In this document: piece after piece, positions 1 to 12,935 of the stretch
Numbering within the stretch: position 1 is the first letter of the stretch
Layout: the number at the start of each line of letters is the position of its first letter
Program-made: the position numbers and the translations under genes
Assembly (NCBI RefSeq): GCF_014805625.2
Contig: NW_023998646.1
Span: forward strand, 762,796 to 826,795
Origin: Glossina fuscipes
Lineage: Eukaryota > Arthropoda > Insecta > Diptera > Glossinidae
Length of the DNA: 64,000 nucleotides
Reading direction: 5' to 3'
The notes under the pieces: generated by a model
Database searches by the model: none
The model's input: only the letters and a program-made list of their open reading frames with translations
What the model was told of the DNA's origin: nothing

Positions 1-853
1 TGATGCTGATAAAGTATTTATATACTTTGTCTTTGAGCCTCCTTCTGAGCTTCGACAAAATGAATATATCTTTGCCCTTTAGCGGTGAATATGGATGGGC
101 AACCTACGACAAATGAAACTATAAAAATTTCCGTCTATTGTTTGTAGACGGTTCTATAGTAACTATACAAAAAAGTGGAAAAATTAACCATGCCTGTCTA
201 ATTTTATAGTTTACTGATATTTAATTTTTTCAATACGTTAAAAACAAGTAGAACCAAGCGTCAAAAACTCCACAAAGTATAGAAATTGCTAAGTACATTC
301 AAATTCGAAATGCACCTAAGCATGCCCGTCTATTCGTTTGCCCAAATATGTATATCTATATATAACGACCTAAACTTCTCACACGACTATGCGACAAGAA
401 CTGTAAACACCTTTCCTTTCCGAATTTTTTGCTTGTCACTCATAAAGTATAACACATACACCATATAAATTTTCACTTTTATTCTAAAAACCACCCAATA
501 TTATAGAGTATTGTAATAAAAAAGTTATTTCTGTGGTACTGAGTACAGTACGGATGTGTATATATGAATGATATTTAGTTTATTTTTATTATTTGGTGTA
601 CCGCAGTTTAGCCCTATGCTGCTCGGCTTCTGTGCGCCAAGTCTAACCGTCTCATGGAGTGCCAATGAAGCTCGGCAAGAGACGTTCCCTAACTTTGAAC
701 TTGGGCGGATTTAACGCCTTGTATTTTCAGCGAGTTAAACGCTAAGTCGAATTGTTTGATAACAACTAACTTTATTCAGTTCTTACCTGGCTATTTATAC
801 ACAAATTATTACACTAAATTATTCTAACGTAAACAGATAGTAATTGTTTTGAT
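1..853. other. AT-rich stretch, no gene recognised
   Basis: Only short ORFs without recognisable motifs occur here. Around 600-720 the composition is briefly more GC-rich, but I see no family signature, splice-bounded exon or terminal repeat. Confidence 0.5.
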
Positions 854-855
854 TA

Positions 856-1011
856 GGGCGCCTGGCATCGTATTGCATTACGAAATGCAATACCCAGCCA
901 GTTGAAGTGCGACAAAATTTTTGTTTTACTTTTTTTGTTACAGAATTATGCAAATTTAGCATAATTCTGTCGCACTTTAAAGTGGATACATACGACGGTA
1001 TGCGATCACCC
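856..1011. mobile_element. MITE-like element, about 156 bp, TA-flanked
   Basis: The segment begins GGGCGCCTGGCATCG and ends with the approximate inverse, giving GGGTGATCGCATACCG when read from the other side. It lies between TA dinucleotides at 854-855 and 1012-1013. It is packed with nested palindromes: CTGGC/GCCAG arms enclosing a 10-bp perfect stem (862-901), and a 12-bp perfect stem with a 7-base loop (940-970). TA flanks, imperfect terminal repeats, small size and no ORF suggest a non-autonomous Tc1/mariner-type MITE. The terminal repeats match only in part, so an unrelated palindromic repeat is possible. Confidence 0.45.
940..970. repeat. perfect 12-bp inverted repeat, 7-base loop
   Basis: ACAGAATTATGC at 940-951 is exactly reverse-complemented at 959-970 around the loop AAATTTA. 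A larger, imperfect pair outside it (TTGAAGTGCGACA near 901 and its inverse near 967-980) extends the hairpin. It lies inside the MITE-like segment. Confidence 0.85.
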
Positions 1012-1013
1012 TA

Positions 1014-1805
<792 letters not shown>

Positions 1806-3074
1806 TTAGTTGGGGATAAAGAAATCCATAATTTTTTCGGTAGATGGCTGCACTGATAGATTTCTCGTAAAGTATCGATCAAACAATTTCCGATACTGTA
1901 CATTTACATACTGTACATTTCGCAGTAAAAAAAATTCCTTTGCTGTTTTTTGTTTGGTGCATTCAGTTGTGAGTTACAGCGTGTTAAAAATGGAAGTGAA
2001 CAAAGAGAAAATTCGGTACATTTTACAGGTTTTCTTTGACAAAGGCGAAAATGCAAACCAGGCGGCTAAAATTGTGAATGGTGTTATGGTTCCGATACTG
2101 TAACAGCCAATTATATGCAATTTTGGTTTCGTAGATTCCGTTCAGGAATTTTGGATGTTAAAGATGCACCTCGCACAGGTAGGCCGGTCGTCGAAAATGT
2201 CGATAAAATCGGAGAAATGGTCGAAGTTGACCGGCATGTTAGCAGTCGTAACATCGCCCAGGAGCTAAAAGTCGACCATAAAACAGTTTTAAACCATTTA
2301 CACAAAGCTGGATTCAAAAAGAAGCTCGATGTTTGGGTGCCACACCAATTAACAGAAAAAAACATGATGGATCGAATTTCCATCTGCGATGCTTTGGCCA
2401 AACGGAATGAGATAGACCCATTTCTTAAACGGATGGTGACTGGAGATGAGAAATGGATCACATACGATAACCCTGTGCGAAAACGATCGTGGTCAAAAAG
2501 CGGTGAAGCACCTCAAACGGCCAGGAAGGTTTTGCTATGCATTTGGTGGGACTGGAAGAGGATTATTTATTATGAGTTGCTTCCATATGGCCAAACGCTA
2601 AATTCTGATCTCTACTGTCAACAACTGGACCGTTTGAAAATAGCGATTGACCAGAAACGGCCAGAATTGGCCAACAGGAGAGGTATCGTGTTCCACCAGA
2701 ACAACGCTAGGCCACACACATCTACAGTGACTCGCCAGAAACTTCGGGAGCTTGGTTGGGAAGTTTTAATGCATCCGCCATATAGTCCGGACTTGGCACC
2801 AAGCGATTATCATCTTTTTCTTGCATTGCAAAATTTCTTTAATGATAAAAAATTGGAATCTAGGGAGGATTGTGAAAATCGACTACTAGAGCTTTTTGCA
2901 AATAGAGACCAGGACTTCTATGAGAGAGGCATTTTGAAGTTACCTTTAAAATGGCAACAAATCATACAACAAAACAAATATGCACCATTTGACCCAAATC
3001 GGACAATCCGAAGCATGTTAAATAAAGTCCTGAAGTTCATAAAAAAACAATGGATTTCTTTTTCCCCAAACCAA
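1806..3074 (+). mobile_element. mariner transposon with both TIRs and TA duplication
   Basis: This is a 1,269-bp element, the usual mariner size. The left end TTAGTTGGGGATAAAGAAAT is matched by the inverted right end (TTGGTTTGGGGAAAAAGAAA read inward), giving terminal repeats of about 28-30 bp. TA occurs directly outside each end (1804-1805 and 3075-3076), the expected target duplication. One transposase gene fills the interior. Both ends are recognisable, so the element could in principle still be moved in trans, but its own transposase is dead. From memory the protein is closer to the mellifera/cecropia side of mariner than to irritans (Himar1); the subfamily is not settled. Confidence 0.93.
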
Positions 3075-3125
3075 TATGTAGAAATGCTGAAATGGAAAAT
3101 GCTGGAGGGAAGAACGATTCCATGA
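1990..3125 (+). pseudogene. mariner transposase, frameshifted and catalytically dead
   Basis: This is a cut-and-paste DDD transposase relic. The N-terminal helix-turn-helix begins at ATG 1990 in one frame (MEVNKEKIRYIL...). The frame breaks near 2085-2100, consistent with one lost base, and the rest (WFRRFRSG..., WVPHQL, TGDEKW, HPPYSPDLAPSDYH) continues in another frame from about 2106. The mariner triad is D,D34D. The first Asp (codon 2445) and third Asp (codon 2805) are present with the right spacing, but the second is Asn (codon 2700, HQNNARPH instead of HQDNARPH). Near 2975 the normal C-terminus is also lost, and the frame runs through the 3' terminal repeat to a stop at 3123-3125, outside the element. 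Confidence 0.93.
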
Positions 3126-3849
3126 ATTAGTTCAAGTAAATATTTCGAACTCGTACACCACCAATTGATTTTTAAACATTCTACAGATGTTTTTGTTTTG
3201 TTTGTGTATTTTTCAAAAAATACACGTTTTTTTCTTCCCGGCTTGTTTTTGGCCTCATGCGGTAAAAGAGGAAAGCTCGTCGAGATAGCTTGAGAAAAAA
3301 GCAACTTTAGCAAAATTCCAGCAACGGAAAGGGTGATAGGCATATATGAAATTACTTCAAATTAATGGTCTAGTGTAAAATCGTAACCATCCAAAATATC
3401 TCTTTTAGAGAATACGAAGAATAATTCTCTGTCAATCCATTCAATCTATTAGACAACAACTACGATGAAAATTTCCCGGCAATAAAGAATAGTACTATAT
3501 CTAACAACATAAGAGATTCGACTCTAGAGTCAAACAATATTTTAGTTAAAAAAAATTTTAATGCGTTTGCTAAAAATAGAACGGGTATTCCCAAAATCCC
3601 ATGCAAAGGGCGATTCACAAGATACCCCCGACTTACAGTACTAAGATACAGGAGTCAAAATATCCTCCCCAACCTTCTGAAAAGCATATCTACACCAATA
3701 GCCACAGGTCGGCAGAAATGGAAATATTATTGGACAAAATATTCAAAATTTTTTCCACCACTCCTTATGAAGAAAAATAAAAACTATCCAATCAGAAATT
3801 GCAACCCTTGAATCAAAATTATCGATTACGTTAGCATAATATCACCTGT
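3075..3849. other. no gene recognised; possible edge of retroelement debris
   Basis: AT-rich with many stops in all frames. The right part (about 3440-3780) may belong to the same LTR-element remnant as the next feature, but nothing in it is diagnostic. Confidence 0.4.
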
Positions 3850-4240
3850 AGAATTTGGTATAAATAGTTCCAACTGTAATAAAGAAAGCCAATTGTTATC
3901 CCAGCAATTTACACTGCGTTTTACTTGCAAACAATAACAAGGCGCTCAATCCGCCAAAACCTAAGGTTCATAGGGATTGTCCCATGTCGAGTCCAATTGG
4001 CATTCATAAAGAGACAGCTCCAAATCCATACCCACTTTTACTGGCAATTATAAAGATATCAACCGCTTCATAAAAGTTGTTGAAATAATACAAAGAACCC
4101 TAAAAGGAGAAGCCAAACCACAACTAACAGAATGTACCATTTACTACAAACTGTCCTCAAACGTCCAAACCGCTATCAAAATAGACAACGATGCTTAAGT
4201 ACTAAATAAAGAAATAGAAAAAGGAATATTTTTATAGTGA
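3850..4240 (+). pseudogene. LTR-retrotransposon remnant: LTR-like end plus gag fragment
   Basis: A TATA box (TATAAATAG, 3859-3867) followed by AATAAA (3878-3883) resembles the promoter and polyadenylation signal of an LTR. Downstream, 4031-4198 reads as 56 uninterrupted codons whose pattern (PTFTGNYKDINRFIKVVEII) is typical of Gypsy-group gag proteins; it ends at a TAA, after which the same frame looks retroviral again (KEIEKGIFL). No second LTR, primer-binding site or terminal duplication could be placed. It is probably an old fragment. Family assignment rests on general gag resemblance only. Confidence 0.4.
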
Positions 4241-6254
4241 AATTGGATTGCCGAGCGATAGTTAGTTTACATTATAAAAGATGTAATTTCCAAAAAAAAG
4301 ATAAAAAATCGGTACCTATTGCGTTTGCAACCACGGGCAGAAAAGCTTCTTTTTTTTTTTTGGTTTTACTGCAATCACGTTTATCACATCTGCGAAAATT
4401 ACCGGAGGGATTATAGAGTAAAGAAATTCACTAGGGGAATGCTTGCCACAGACGATATAAAGGGAGACAGACTGACCAAAGGCATGTTGCTGAGAATTTT
4501 ATATTGAAGATTTTTTATTGGGTTTATATACAATTATGGACTAAGATAAATTGGTAAATAATTATTATTAATTATTATTATTTTCTGCTGCATTTTGCCA
4601 TTACATTACTTTTTTCGTGTAAAATTTTTTATATTGGCGTTTATACATAACAATCATATCCAAAGACAGGTCTTATATTGTATGCAGAAACGTATCTTCA
4701 CATTCTTGTTTTTTTGCACATGTTATAGACCATTAATGAAATAGAACCAAATATAATTATATTTTAAACCTATAATCTGAATAAAACGTGACGTGACTGT
4801 AAAGACAAGTGAATGCTTTCGCAGCTTTTGAGTCTTTTAGATTCTTGCCATCGTGAACCTAAAATTTTCATTCTCTTTGCCATATTTAAACATGACTAAA
4901 TTAAAAATTCATTTCTTGATCAATAATAGATGTAGGCAAATTCGTTTGCTCTGCTTTCGCGGAAATTTCTTTAAAAACCAATGATCTTACTAAGTGCTCA
5001 TAGTGCGTCGTCATGAAAACATGCTGATCATACGCCAGAACCAATCAACGATTAACATTAACGAATAATAGATTTATTCAATTCAATTGATTTCAATTCA
5101 ATATATGTTAAAGGTGACAGAATTCTAAAAATTTGTGATTCTTCAAGTTTTTCCTCTTTTTGCCTTTGCGAAATTCAATGATAAGGATTTTTCATTGATG
5201 CTGAGTAAATAAACGTAGCGACCAAAAGTCAACGAATTTGTTATTACCCTTCCCTTACAACATGCATTTGAAGGGATAGTCTGGGAATACTGGTCGCAAT
5301 CGATCGGGCGCGTGGACAACAAGTTCTTGGTTAATTTAGTTGTGGACATAAGTAAAACTCTTAAGCAACATAATTAGAAGCTTGTACTAGTCCTACCACC
5401 AATACGCAAAGAAGTGGATCAGTTGTATACACATATCCACGCTTTCTCTTTAATGACGTACGATTATTCAAGCGTACATCGACCAGGTGCGCATGCTCCT
5501 CTCTATTGGATTAGACGAACAAGTGAGAAACTCATTCCTACAAATAGTCAGGATTTTAATGAGAAACATCAGAAAATTCTGCTAGGTATCAACATGTACG
5601 GCAACGATCTCACGCCTCTTTAAGCTAATTCTTGATGAATGTTTAATGGATTCTGTACCCGCGACTATGGATGAATACCATAAATCGACACTAGTGCAGG
5701 ATGTCGTAAGATTTAAGCAAACATTGGTCGATAATTTCTTCATTCATCCCGAAATACACTAACTAATTTTACAAAACTAAATTCTCTCCCTCCGCCCTTA
5801 AAAGCGAACTTAGCTCTTTCAATTTGTTGAGGGTTCTTGCGAAGAAATTTTTACATCTGAACATTTGCAATGGGACAGATAATATCGATGGTCAATACGA
5901 TTTTGCGAAGATTTCGAAATTGTTTGGGGAGATCCCTGCCTCCCGAGAGATCGGGTTAGAGGAAGCTTATACTATTGTTAGTATTATATTGGGAATAACC
6001 GGAGTCAAGACTCTTAATCAAAGTGTATCAACGATCGTCTATTTTCTAGAAATATGCAAAGTTGACAATTCTGTAGCTACCTTCCTTATAAAATATGAGA
6101 ATTATATGTTCCTGCCATGTAAGGAGTTATTTCTCATGAAAAACCTTAAAAGCGGCTAACTTCTTATTCGAAACTCTTTGTCCATTTCGATGAAGATAGG
6201 CATAACCTAGATACATTTAATACATTTTAATTTTTTTTCAGTATATCTATCAAC
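4241..6254. other. no gene recognised; one open frame of unknown status
   Basis: Mostly AT-rich. The longest frame (5824-6159 plus, 111 residues) has no motif I recognise and no clear splice or promoter context. A weaker frame lies at 5414-5623. Both could be decayed exons or chance. Confidence 0.35.
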
Positions 6255-6358
6255 TAATGCGTGCCAGTTGAATTCGAAAGAAAAACAGCTGTAGAATGTA
6301 TAGAAATAATGCCTGCCAGTTGAATTCGAAAGGAAAACAGCTGTAAAATGTATAGAAA
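6255..6358. repeat. two tandem copies of a 52-bp unit
   Basis: The unit (TAATGCGTGCCAGTTGAATT...) at 6255-6306 recurs at 6307-6358 with about three substitutions (for example GCGTG/GCCTG, GAAAGAA/GAAAGGA). This is a recent local duplication just outside the 3' tail of LINE copy A. Confidence 0.9.
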
Positions 6359-6655
6359 TAACATAACTTATACGTCTAGATTGTTAAAAATTTTGTTTGT
6401 TGCTTATATGCGAATATATACAATTTCTTATTTCTACAATCAGTTATATTTATTATCAGCACTCATTGAAATTGTGGAATCGAAATATTTTTTTAATTTT
6501 GAAGTTACCACGTTCAGTAGGCAGCAATATATTTTATTTATTTATTTATTTATTTCCACTTAAACAAAAAACTCAACTAAAACAAATTCGCAGTCGAGTT
6601 CAATTGACTCTTAAAGCAAATCTTAAATTAATTAATATTAAAACTTAGTATAAGT

Positions 6656-7894
6656 TCAATAAAACAAATTAGAAGGAAAAAAAAAAAAGAAAAGCATGTA
6701 CACAATTACCATAGAGCCGCACCCACAACCGGTATATTCAATTGAATCTACGTAGCACCTATATGAAGGAGACCACACAACAGAGGCATACTCAAATATA
6801 GGTGTAACCAAACACATGTACAGCCTTTTCGTAATGTAGAGATCATCATGCTCTTTGAACCACCTCTTTATAAAACCAAGCGTGGACATAGCTTTGCTTA
6901 ATGAGAGCTCTTTATGCAAATTGAAACGTAACCTACAATAAAATAGAACGCCTAAATCTGTGAACGCATCGACATCTTCCAAATTGTGCGAATCATTGAA
7001 ATACTGAGTAATAAACGACTTCCTTCTTGAGAAAGAAAGCTTCTTACATTTATTTAGATTTAGTTTCAGAAGATTCAAAGAGCACCATGAAACCAAATTA
7101 ATCAAGTCATTTTGAAGCTGATGTGATCCCGATTCTACGGTAAAGGAAGAAAACAGTTTCACAACATCAGCATACATTAAGATCTCCATGAATTTAATCA
7201 CCGAGGGCAAATTGTTAATGTATAAATTAAATAAAATGGGTCCTAAGTGGCTACATTGAGGTACGCCAGACGTCACGGGGAATTCATCCGAGGTAATGAA
7301 GTTAAACAAAACCCTGAATGACCTATTGTGCAGGTAAGATCTTAAACATTTCAATAACTAGAAAGCGAAGCCAGAGGTTTGGGGATTAAAGGTGTGTAGT
7401 TTATGATTAACCCAATCACACGCTTTGCTAAAATCAGTGTATATAGCGTCAGTGCGAGAGCCGCTAGAAAAAGCCTTGAAAACATGACAAGTAAACTCTA
7501 ACAAATTGGTAACCGTAAATCTTCCTTTCCGAAAGCCATGCTGGTGTGAAGAAATGTACGAATTAATGGCAAAGGCCAAATGCTGAGTCACAATTCGCTC
7601 GAACAGTTTAGGTAAGACACTCAATTTGGCTATGCCCCTGTAGTTCTCAACGTGTTGTCTACTTCCACTTTTGTGAATAGGAATAAGGAAACAAGTTTTC
7701 CAACACAAAGGGAAAACATCTAAATTCAAGGACTTGTTAAAAATCTTTGAGATAACACCACATAGCTCGCCAGCACAAGATATAAGTACACATGAGGGGA
7801 TTCCATCAGGTCCAGGCGAACAATTATATTTTAGAGATCTCAATCCTTCAAAAACATCATTTTCAGATATAACAAAGTGAGGAATTGAAATCAA
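6656..7894 (-). pseudogene. LINE-A reverse transcriptase, active site mutated
   Basis: Two minus-strand frames (7358-7894, then 6656-7354) hold successive RT motifs: CSPGPDGIPS, FLIPIHKSGS, HQHGFRKGRFTVTNL, TDFSKACDWVNHK, then SGVPQCSHLGPILFNLYI and the catalytic box, which reads YADV instead of YADD. Thumb-region motifs (SYLHNRSFRVLFNF, TKRLYMCLVTPIFEYAS) follow. The last residues of the 6656-7354 frame run into 3' UTR because of the downstream deletion. The frameshift lies near 7350. Confidence 0.9.
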
Positions 7895-8385
7895 ATTAGA
7901 AATCGGATATGGGTAGTTTGGTGATAAATCAAAATTGACAGTTGAAAAGTTCTGTCGGAAGTATTCCGCAAAGAGATTTGACGGTTAAAAATCATCCGAG
8001 GACTCGGAGCCATTAAAAGACACATGCGAGGGATTTATGGAGATTTTTCTTTTGGAATTAACGAACTTAAAAAAGTATCATATTAGGATCACAATAGGAT
8101 TAGCAAACAAGGAGGATTTAACAAACTGAATATATCTGCAATAATATTGGCGGTTGAGAGAATTAAATTTATGCCTTGCCACTGAGTAAGCGAGATAGTC
8201 GAAAAAAATAACCACTTTTCGAAAATCTTTTGAAAAGCTTGTTTTTCCTATTCTTGAAATATTTAATTATTTTGTTAAATCACGGGGACACTTGCTTCGA
8301 GGACGGGACTGCTTGATCGGAACGGATGCAGAAATAGCTTGATTTAATATATTGTAGAACGACGACAGTAAGCTATCAATACTTC

Positions 8386-9054
8386 CTACTGAGAAATTAA
8401 GCACAATATGAGAAGGTGTGATTTTAGCACGGAAACATTGATTTTATGGAAGTCATATAATTTACATAAAAAATTTGAATTTGGAACGTTATAGAAGTTC
8501 AACGAACTAACATGCTTGTAATGAAATGAAATACCCAATGCTGGATGATGTGGATCCTCAGGTAAACTAAACGGAAGACAACGATTAACGCAAATCTCAG
8601 GAAAATTGGCAAAGCAAAGATCAAGCAATCTACCATTGCAATTAGGGGTACCATTGTATTGAATTAAATTATGATGAAATAACTCATTAAAAAACACAAC
8701 GGCTCTACCAGATGTTGAAATAGGAATCAAACAGCCAGAACTATTGCTGTAACACCAAGTGACTTGAGGTAAATTGAAGCCACCCAACGCAATGACTATA
8801 TCGGTAGGTTTAGATTGCTTGGCCACTTCACAAATGAGGGCAGCCTGTTTCTTATATACAAAGATATCCGGATTTAGGGGAATATAGGAGCAGGTCACAT
8901 ATAAGTGTTTATTAGGAAATTTCACTCGAATAGCGATAAATTCAACGTCGGGAGTAGGCGGAAATTCAAATGAATAGGAGGGAACTGCCGAAAAAGTGGC
9001 AATTAAAACACCACCACCATTGCTATACAGGAAACAGGAAAACTCCGTGCTCAC
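8386..9054 (-). pseudogene. LINE-A ORF2 endonuclease domain, internally deleted
   Basis: APE-type endonuclease of a LINE ORF2. The recognisable core includes NGGGVLIA, VTCSYIP, IALGGFNLPQVTW (normally GDFN, the catalytic Asp position; here GGFN) and the SFSLPEDPHHPAL terminal His motif. The region between the N-terminal LIYQNVRGL-type motif and NGGGVLIA is shortened, and copy C has the same shortening. The frame ends after ILCLISQ at the same position as in copy C. Confidence 0.85.
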
Positions 9055-9334
9055 TAAATTTGGGAAGGTAGAACAAATTTTTAATTTAAGCCCCTAACAT
9101 TCTGATAAATGAGAGAAAATGAGCCTGAAGAAATATTTAGTTTTTTGAAGGGAAAAGAGCTACTGCATTAGCATTACGAGGTCGATCTCAAGGAACAAAT
9201 TCCTTATTTAAGGATCCAACGGGCCACAATAGTTTATTTAACATCAAATCCATATTTTCAGTCGGAACTAGAATTTTAACAGATGAGATAGTTTTAGATT
9301 GAGATGGAGCCAATTTGAAAATACTAACGCGCTT

Positions 9335-10188
9335 TTAATTGACAGAAGGGGCTTTCGCTGCCAGATAACTTTTTATGTTATCAACAGATGTAGCTGGTGC
9401 CAGTCTTGACGCAAATATTGCCTTTCTGGGAGGAACTGGCTTCAAGCATATGTCATCTTTACTAGAAGCAGCAGGGTTCACGGATGGGGAGTTACGAGTT
9501 GGGGAAAATATAGAAGGAGTAGCCATGCTTGCACGAGCAGCTTGTGCGACTTGCCCAGTTTGGCAAGCAGCATTCACACTCGAACAGCCAGGGGGAGAGG
9601 ACGATTTACTATTCTCATTATTAGTTTTAGGCGATGAAGCCTGAGAAGATTGAGTGACTTTAATGGGAGGAGATACCCTTGCTACTTCAGCATAGCTCAA
9701 GCCAGAAGAACTAGCCGGCTTTCTTGTAACTTTTATGTTACCGACAGACTCAGCCGTAGCAGAAACGTTAACATTCTTTGTAAACTTTAAGGAATCGCTA
9801 ACTTGCACCGACGAAACGGACTTAGGAGAACTCAGAGGTGACGAACCACACGCTACGCTACGAGTTGAAACTTTGTTAGCTGGAGAGGAAAATGACTGCG
9901 CAATATCACGACGCTCATCAAACCTAGTCTTGATTATTTCAAGTTTCTCCCACAAGTAGCCGATATTTTTGCTCAAATCCGAAAAACAATTTCTAGTCTC
10001 CGTGAAGAGTTTGTAGAAATCAATGTCCCGCTTTCTGCGGTCAGGACCATCGTAAACCTTTAGAAGGGTCAAGGACTGCATCAGCCAACACACTTTGCAT
10101 GTCCAAAACGATCACACAGCCAACAAGAAATGAATCGTTCAGGTTCATGACCGGTTTTCGCACGAGATGGTGTAAATAAGCAATCCAT
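9335..10188 (-). pseudogene. LINE-A ORF1: PHD-like finger and Ser/Pro-rich protein
   Basis: Probable start ATG at 10188 (MDCLFTPSRAK), matching the ORF1 start of copy C. A zinc-finger segment follows (SCWLCDRFGHAKCVG), then frameshifts near 10100 and 10045, and a long frame (9335-10093) with a coiled-coil-like stretch and a low-complexity Ser/Thr/Pro/Ala region (SYAEVARVSP). ORF1 proteins of this type bind the element RNA. The frame ends at a TAA (9335-9337), just after the point where copy C continues into its conserved C-terminus, so the end is premature. Plus-strand ORFs here are shadows. Confidence 0.8.
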
Positions 10189-10578
10189 GTCCATTGAAAA
10201 CAACAAAAGTAGCTTATGAAGGAAAAAAAGAAAAACTAAAAAATTCCACGGCACAAATTTTCAGCAAATTAAAGCAAATTTCTCACTTCCCTGCCCACTG
10301 TAAATATAGAGCGAAAGCTAAACTGTAAACAAAGATTAACAGGCAAAAAAGAGAGACTTTTACTAAGAGCTCAATTGTTGATTGCACTAAACCAAAATGA
10401 GTTTTTCACATAAAGGGTTATTAAATTCATATGCGTTAAATTCACACTTTATTCTTTTAGAACTAAACACGAATAAAGCAAAAAAGTTAAGAAATACACT
10501 AAAAAAATTTAAATATTTCTTGCACAGAATAAAAACGCGACTACAATTCGCACGCAGAGTTGCCAAGCTCGACTTATA

Positions 10579-12935
10579 CTTTATTAAAAACACAAGCTGC
10601 ATATTCTTTCTTTTTACTTTAAATGGAATTTTTATTTTCGCTTTAAGTAAAGGTAGAATTCTTAATGGTTATTTTAAGTGACTGGCTTTTTGACAACAGT
10701 TTTTAATGATTGTGAGTATTTTACATTTGCCCACATTTATTGGCATGCGTTTGAAGCCAAACTAAGGTTCTAGCTTTAATTGGATAACATAACGGTTGCA
10801 GCAAACACAATCATCATAATTAAGCTTGATAAATTTGACCTAATCCAGTTCACACACTAATCGCTTCGTCCCTACTAAAATATGAGAGAGATCCAAGAAG
10901 AGGCACAAAATCTGTAAAGCTGAAGGTAAAGTGTACTTGAGGCCTTTTTTTACTCTTGTTATACTAACCGAAGTAGCGCTGCCCTTATGTTGCAATAAAG
11001 TTTCATGCCAAGAAATTGCATTACCGTTCCACCAGCTAGCCGCACTTAAAATGGCATTTAGGCCAAACATTGTTAATTTTTTAATCAAACTAAAAGTTAG
11101 TTTAGTCTCACGAAGCAACTTCAGCTGCCGTTTTCCAAATTCCAATTACCTGCTTGCTATAATATACAATAAGGTTTTCAAAAATTTCTTTTGATTTTCC
11201 AAGAAGAAGTGGACAAAATATGTTTTATTTAATAAAGTATATTTGGATATCAAACAGCAAGCAATTCTATCATAACCTTCGTGTTGGTCCATTTTATTTT
11301 CTTCGCTCCAATATATTGACATTTATTAATTAAGACATATAAACTGTCATATATTACCTATCCCAAAAGCTTTTACAAACAAAAAAATTTGTAAAATTGT
11401 TTTATTCGACATTTTTTATCAGATCATGTATCTTCTAAAATATGCTAGATGCGTCGGCAAATGCATTTTTGAATGGAGGGAATAAATAATTTTGATCCAC
11501 AGGAAATAAGGACAACAGCCTAAACTTGAAGAAAAGTCAAATCCATCTATAGGTCCGTCCAAAAGTTTTAAAAATTTGACAAGGCAAACATTAAGTACTT
11601 AAGTTTTTTGAATTGTTGAATCCTTTGTTATAACAAAACTTGTGTCTATTCCAAGTCCTTGTGGGTGTCCGCGCAAACTTGAGATATCTTTGTACCACAA
11701 GTGGAATAGAGTATTACAAATCAGACTTTTGAAAACGATTTTTTAAAAACGAATTGAGAAAAATCGACTTGAAAGAAAAGGCATTGGGTGGGCTTTGCTG
11801 AAGAAGTTAAATATAGCAAAGGAGTCTCTTAAATGTAAGGATATAGCCCGTGATGTTGACGAAGTTTGTGCAAAATCGATTAATGAAAATTAGTGGCAAA
11901 TTGAATCTTGCATAATATAAATACACAGCAGTATTTTAATTGGTTGAGTCATTTACTAAGTTAATTGAAATATATACGTTTGTCTGTCACATATTCAGTG
12001 TCCGTCGTTAAATAAGAATATAAATCACAGTATATTTGATGAAATTATTAACCAGTATTTAAGTATGCAAATAAAGTATTTTTGAAAATTGGACGCATTG
12101 AGCGAGGAAGCGTCTTATGTACCCATCACTATGATCATGGCAATACCAGTTTTATCTCACTTTAAATGATGAGTTATCATCGAAGTATCAAGGAGCTTTA
12201 GAAGTTTTAAGTGAATAAATTCACATACCATATGTATTTAACAACGGTGGACGTGGTCTCTATTCCCACTTTCGAGATGAAAAAAAAGTTATATATGCAA
12301 TGCTCCTTCTACTGTAACTCAAGTTGCTTGTTAGCCAAATGCAACGCTCATTTCTGTGGCCAAAGAGGTCTGGTTCAAACATGGGACTCTTTTATTAAAG
12401 AGTTACGTTTTCTGTGAGAAGTAAGTACACTTTGAAATATTTTTCTGTAGTCTAAAAGTTTTATTTGCACCTTATTTTAAAGAATAGAAATTTATGAGAT
12501 ATGCCTTCTCGAAAACTTGCATCAGCCATTCAATAAACTACATGAGATTATTAATTGGTAACCTTCCGTATCGACTTCGCCTTGACTGTCTCTCTATCTT
12601 TCTGTTGTCCATTGTTAAAAGATTGAAATGAACTCGAAACTTCATCTATGAATTTTTTATTCATAACCACAGATCTAGTTTGAGAGCAGAGATGATCCGT
12701 CCATAACGGCTTCGAAGTAATCCACAACTTACCTAGTTTGTATGATAGATATTAATTTACAATTTGTGTGAAATAATTCGAAGAGAGGTACAGATTAGAA
12801 AGTTCTTTGACCAGCAGTATAGATTGTAGTTGATCTCATTTCTCATTTCATTTATTTAGTATACTCAAATCCGTTAAGTCTCGCGAGTGTTCAAGCCAAA
12901 TTTGGCTATAAAATTTAGGAATAAATAAAACGTAC
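10579..12935. other. no gene recognised
   Basis: AT-rich. Short frames (for example 12211-12417 plus, 10840-11145 minus) show no family motif. No terminal repeats noticed. The next dynein exon (the one starting with GRPN...) was looked for on the minus strand just below 12936 and not found. Confidence 0.45.

Larger units (their letters stand above)
6532..10578 (-). mobile_element. LINE copy A (PHD-ORF1 family, CR1/Jockey supergroup)
   Basis: Non-LTR retrotransposon on the minus strand. Its 3' tail is the ATTTA/TTTA repeat at 6532-6556. The 5' untranslated end near 10578 is defined by homology to copy C. Order from the 5' end: 5' UTR, ORF1 with a PHD-like zinc finger, ORF2 endonuclease, reverse transcriptase, 3' UTR. 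Relative to copy B it lacks about 500 bp of 3' UTR between the conserved ACCCACAACCGGTA (around 6720-6735) and TTCAATTGAATCT. No clear target duplication was found. All reading frames are broken. Confidence 0.88.

Noticed and set aside
2111..3343. Minus-strand ORFs over the mariner
   Set aside because: The plus strand carries the transposase motifs and the terminal repeats agree.
4319..4507. Short plus ORF after a T-run
   Set aside because: No motif, a homopolymer-rich start and no splice or promoter context.
9375..9959. Plus-strand ORFs over LINE copy A
   Set aside because: They are antisense shadows of ORF1, whose homology to copy C fixes the coding strand.
10397..10681. 94-codon plus ORF and its minus-strand partner
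   Set aside because: Most of it lies in the LINE 5' UTR, which is homologous to 32.87-33.2 kb where no such frame is kept.
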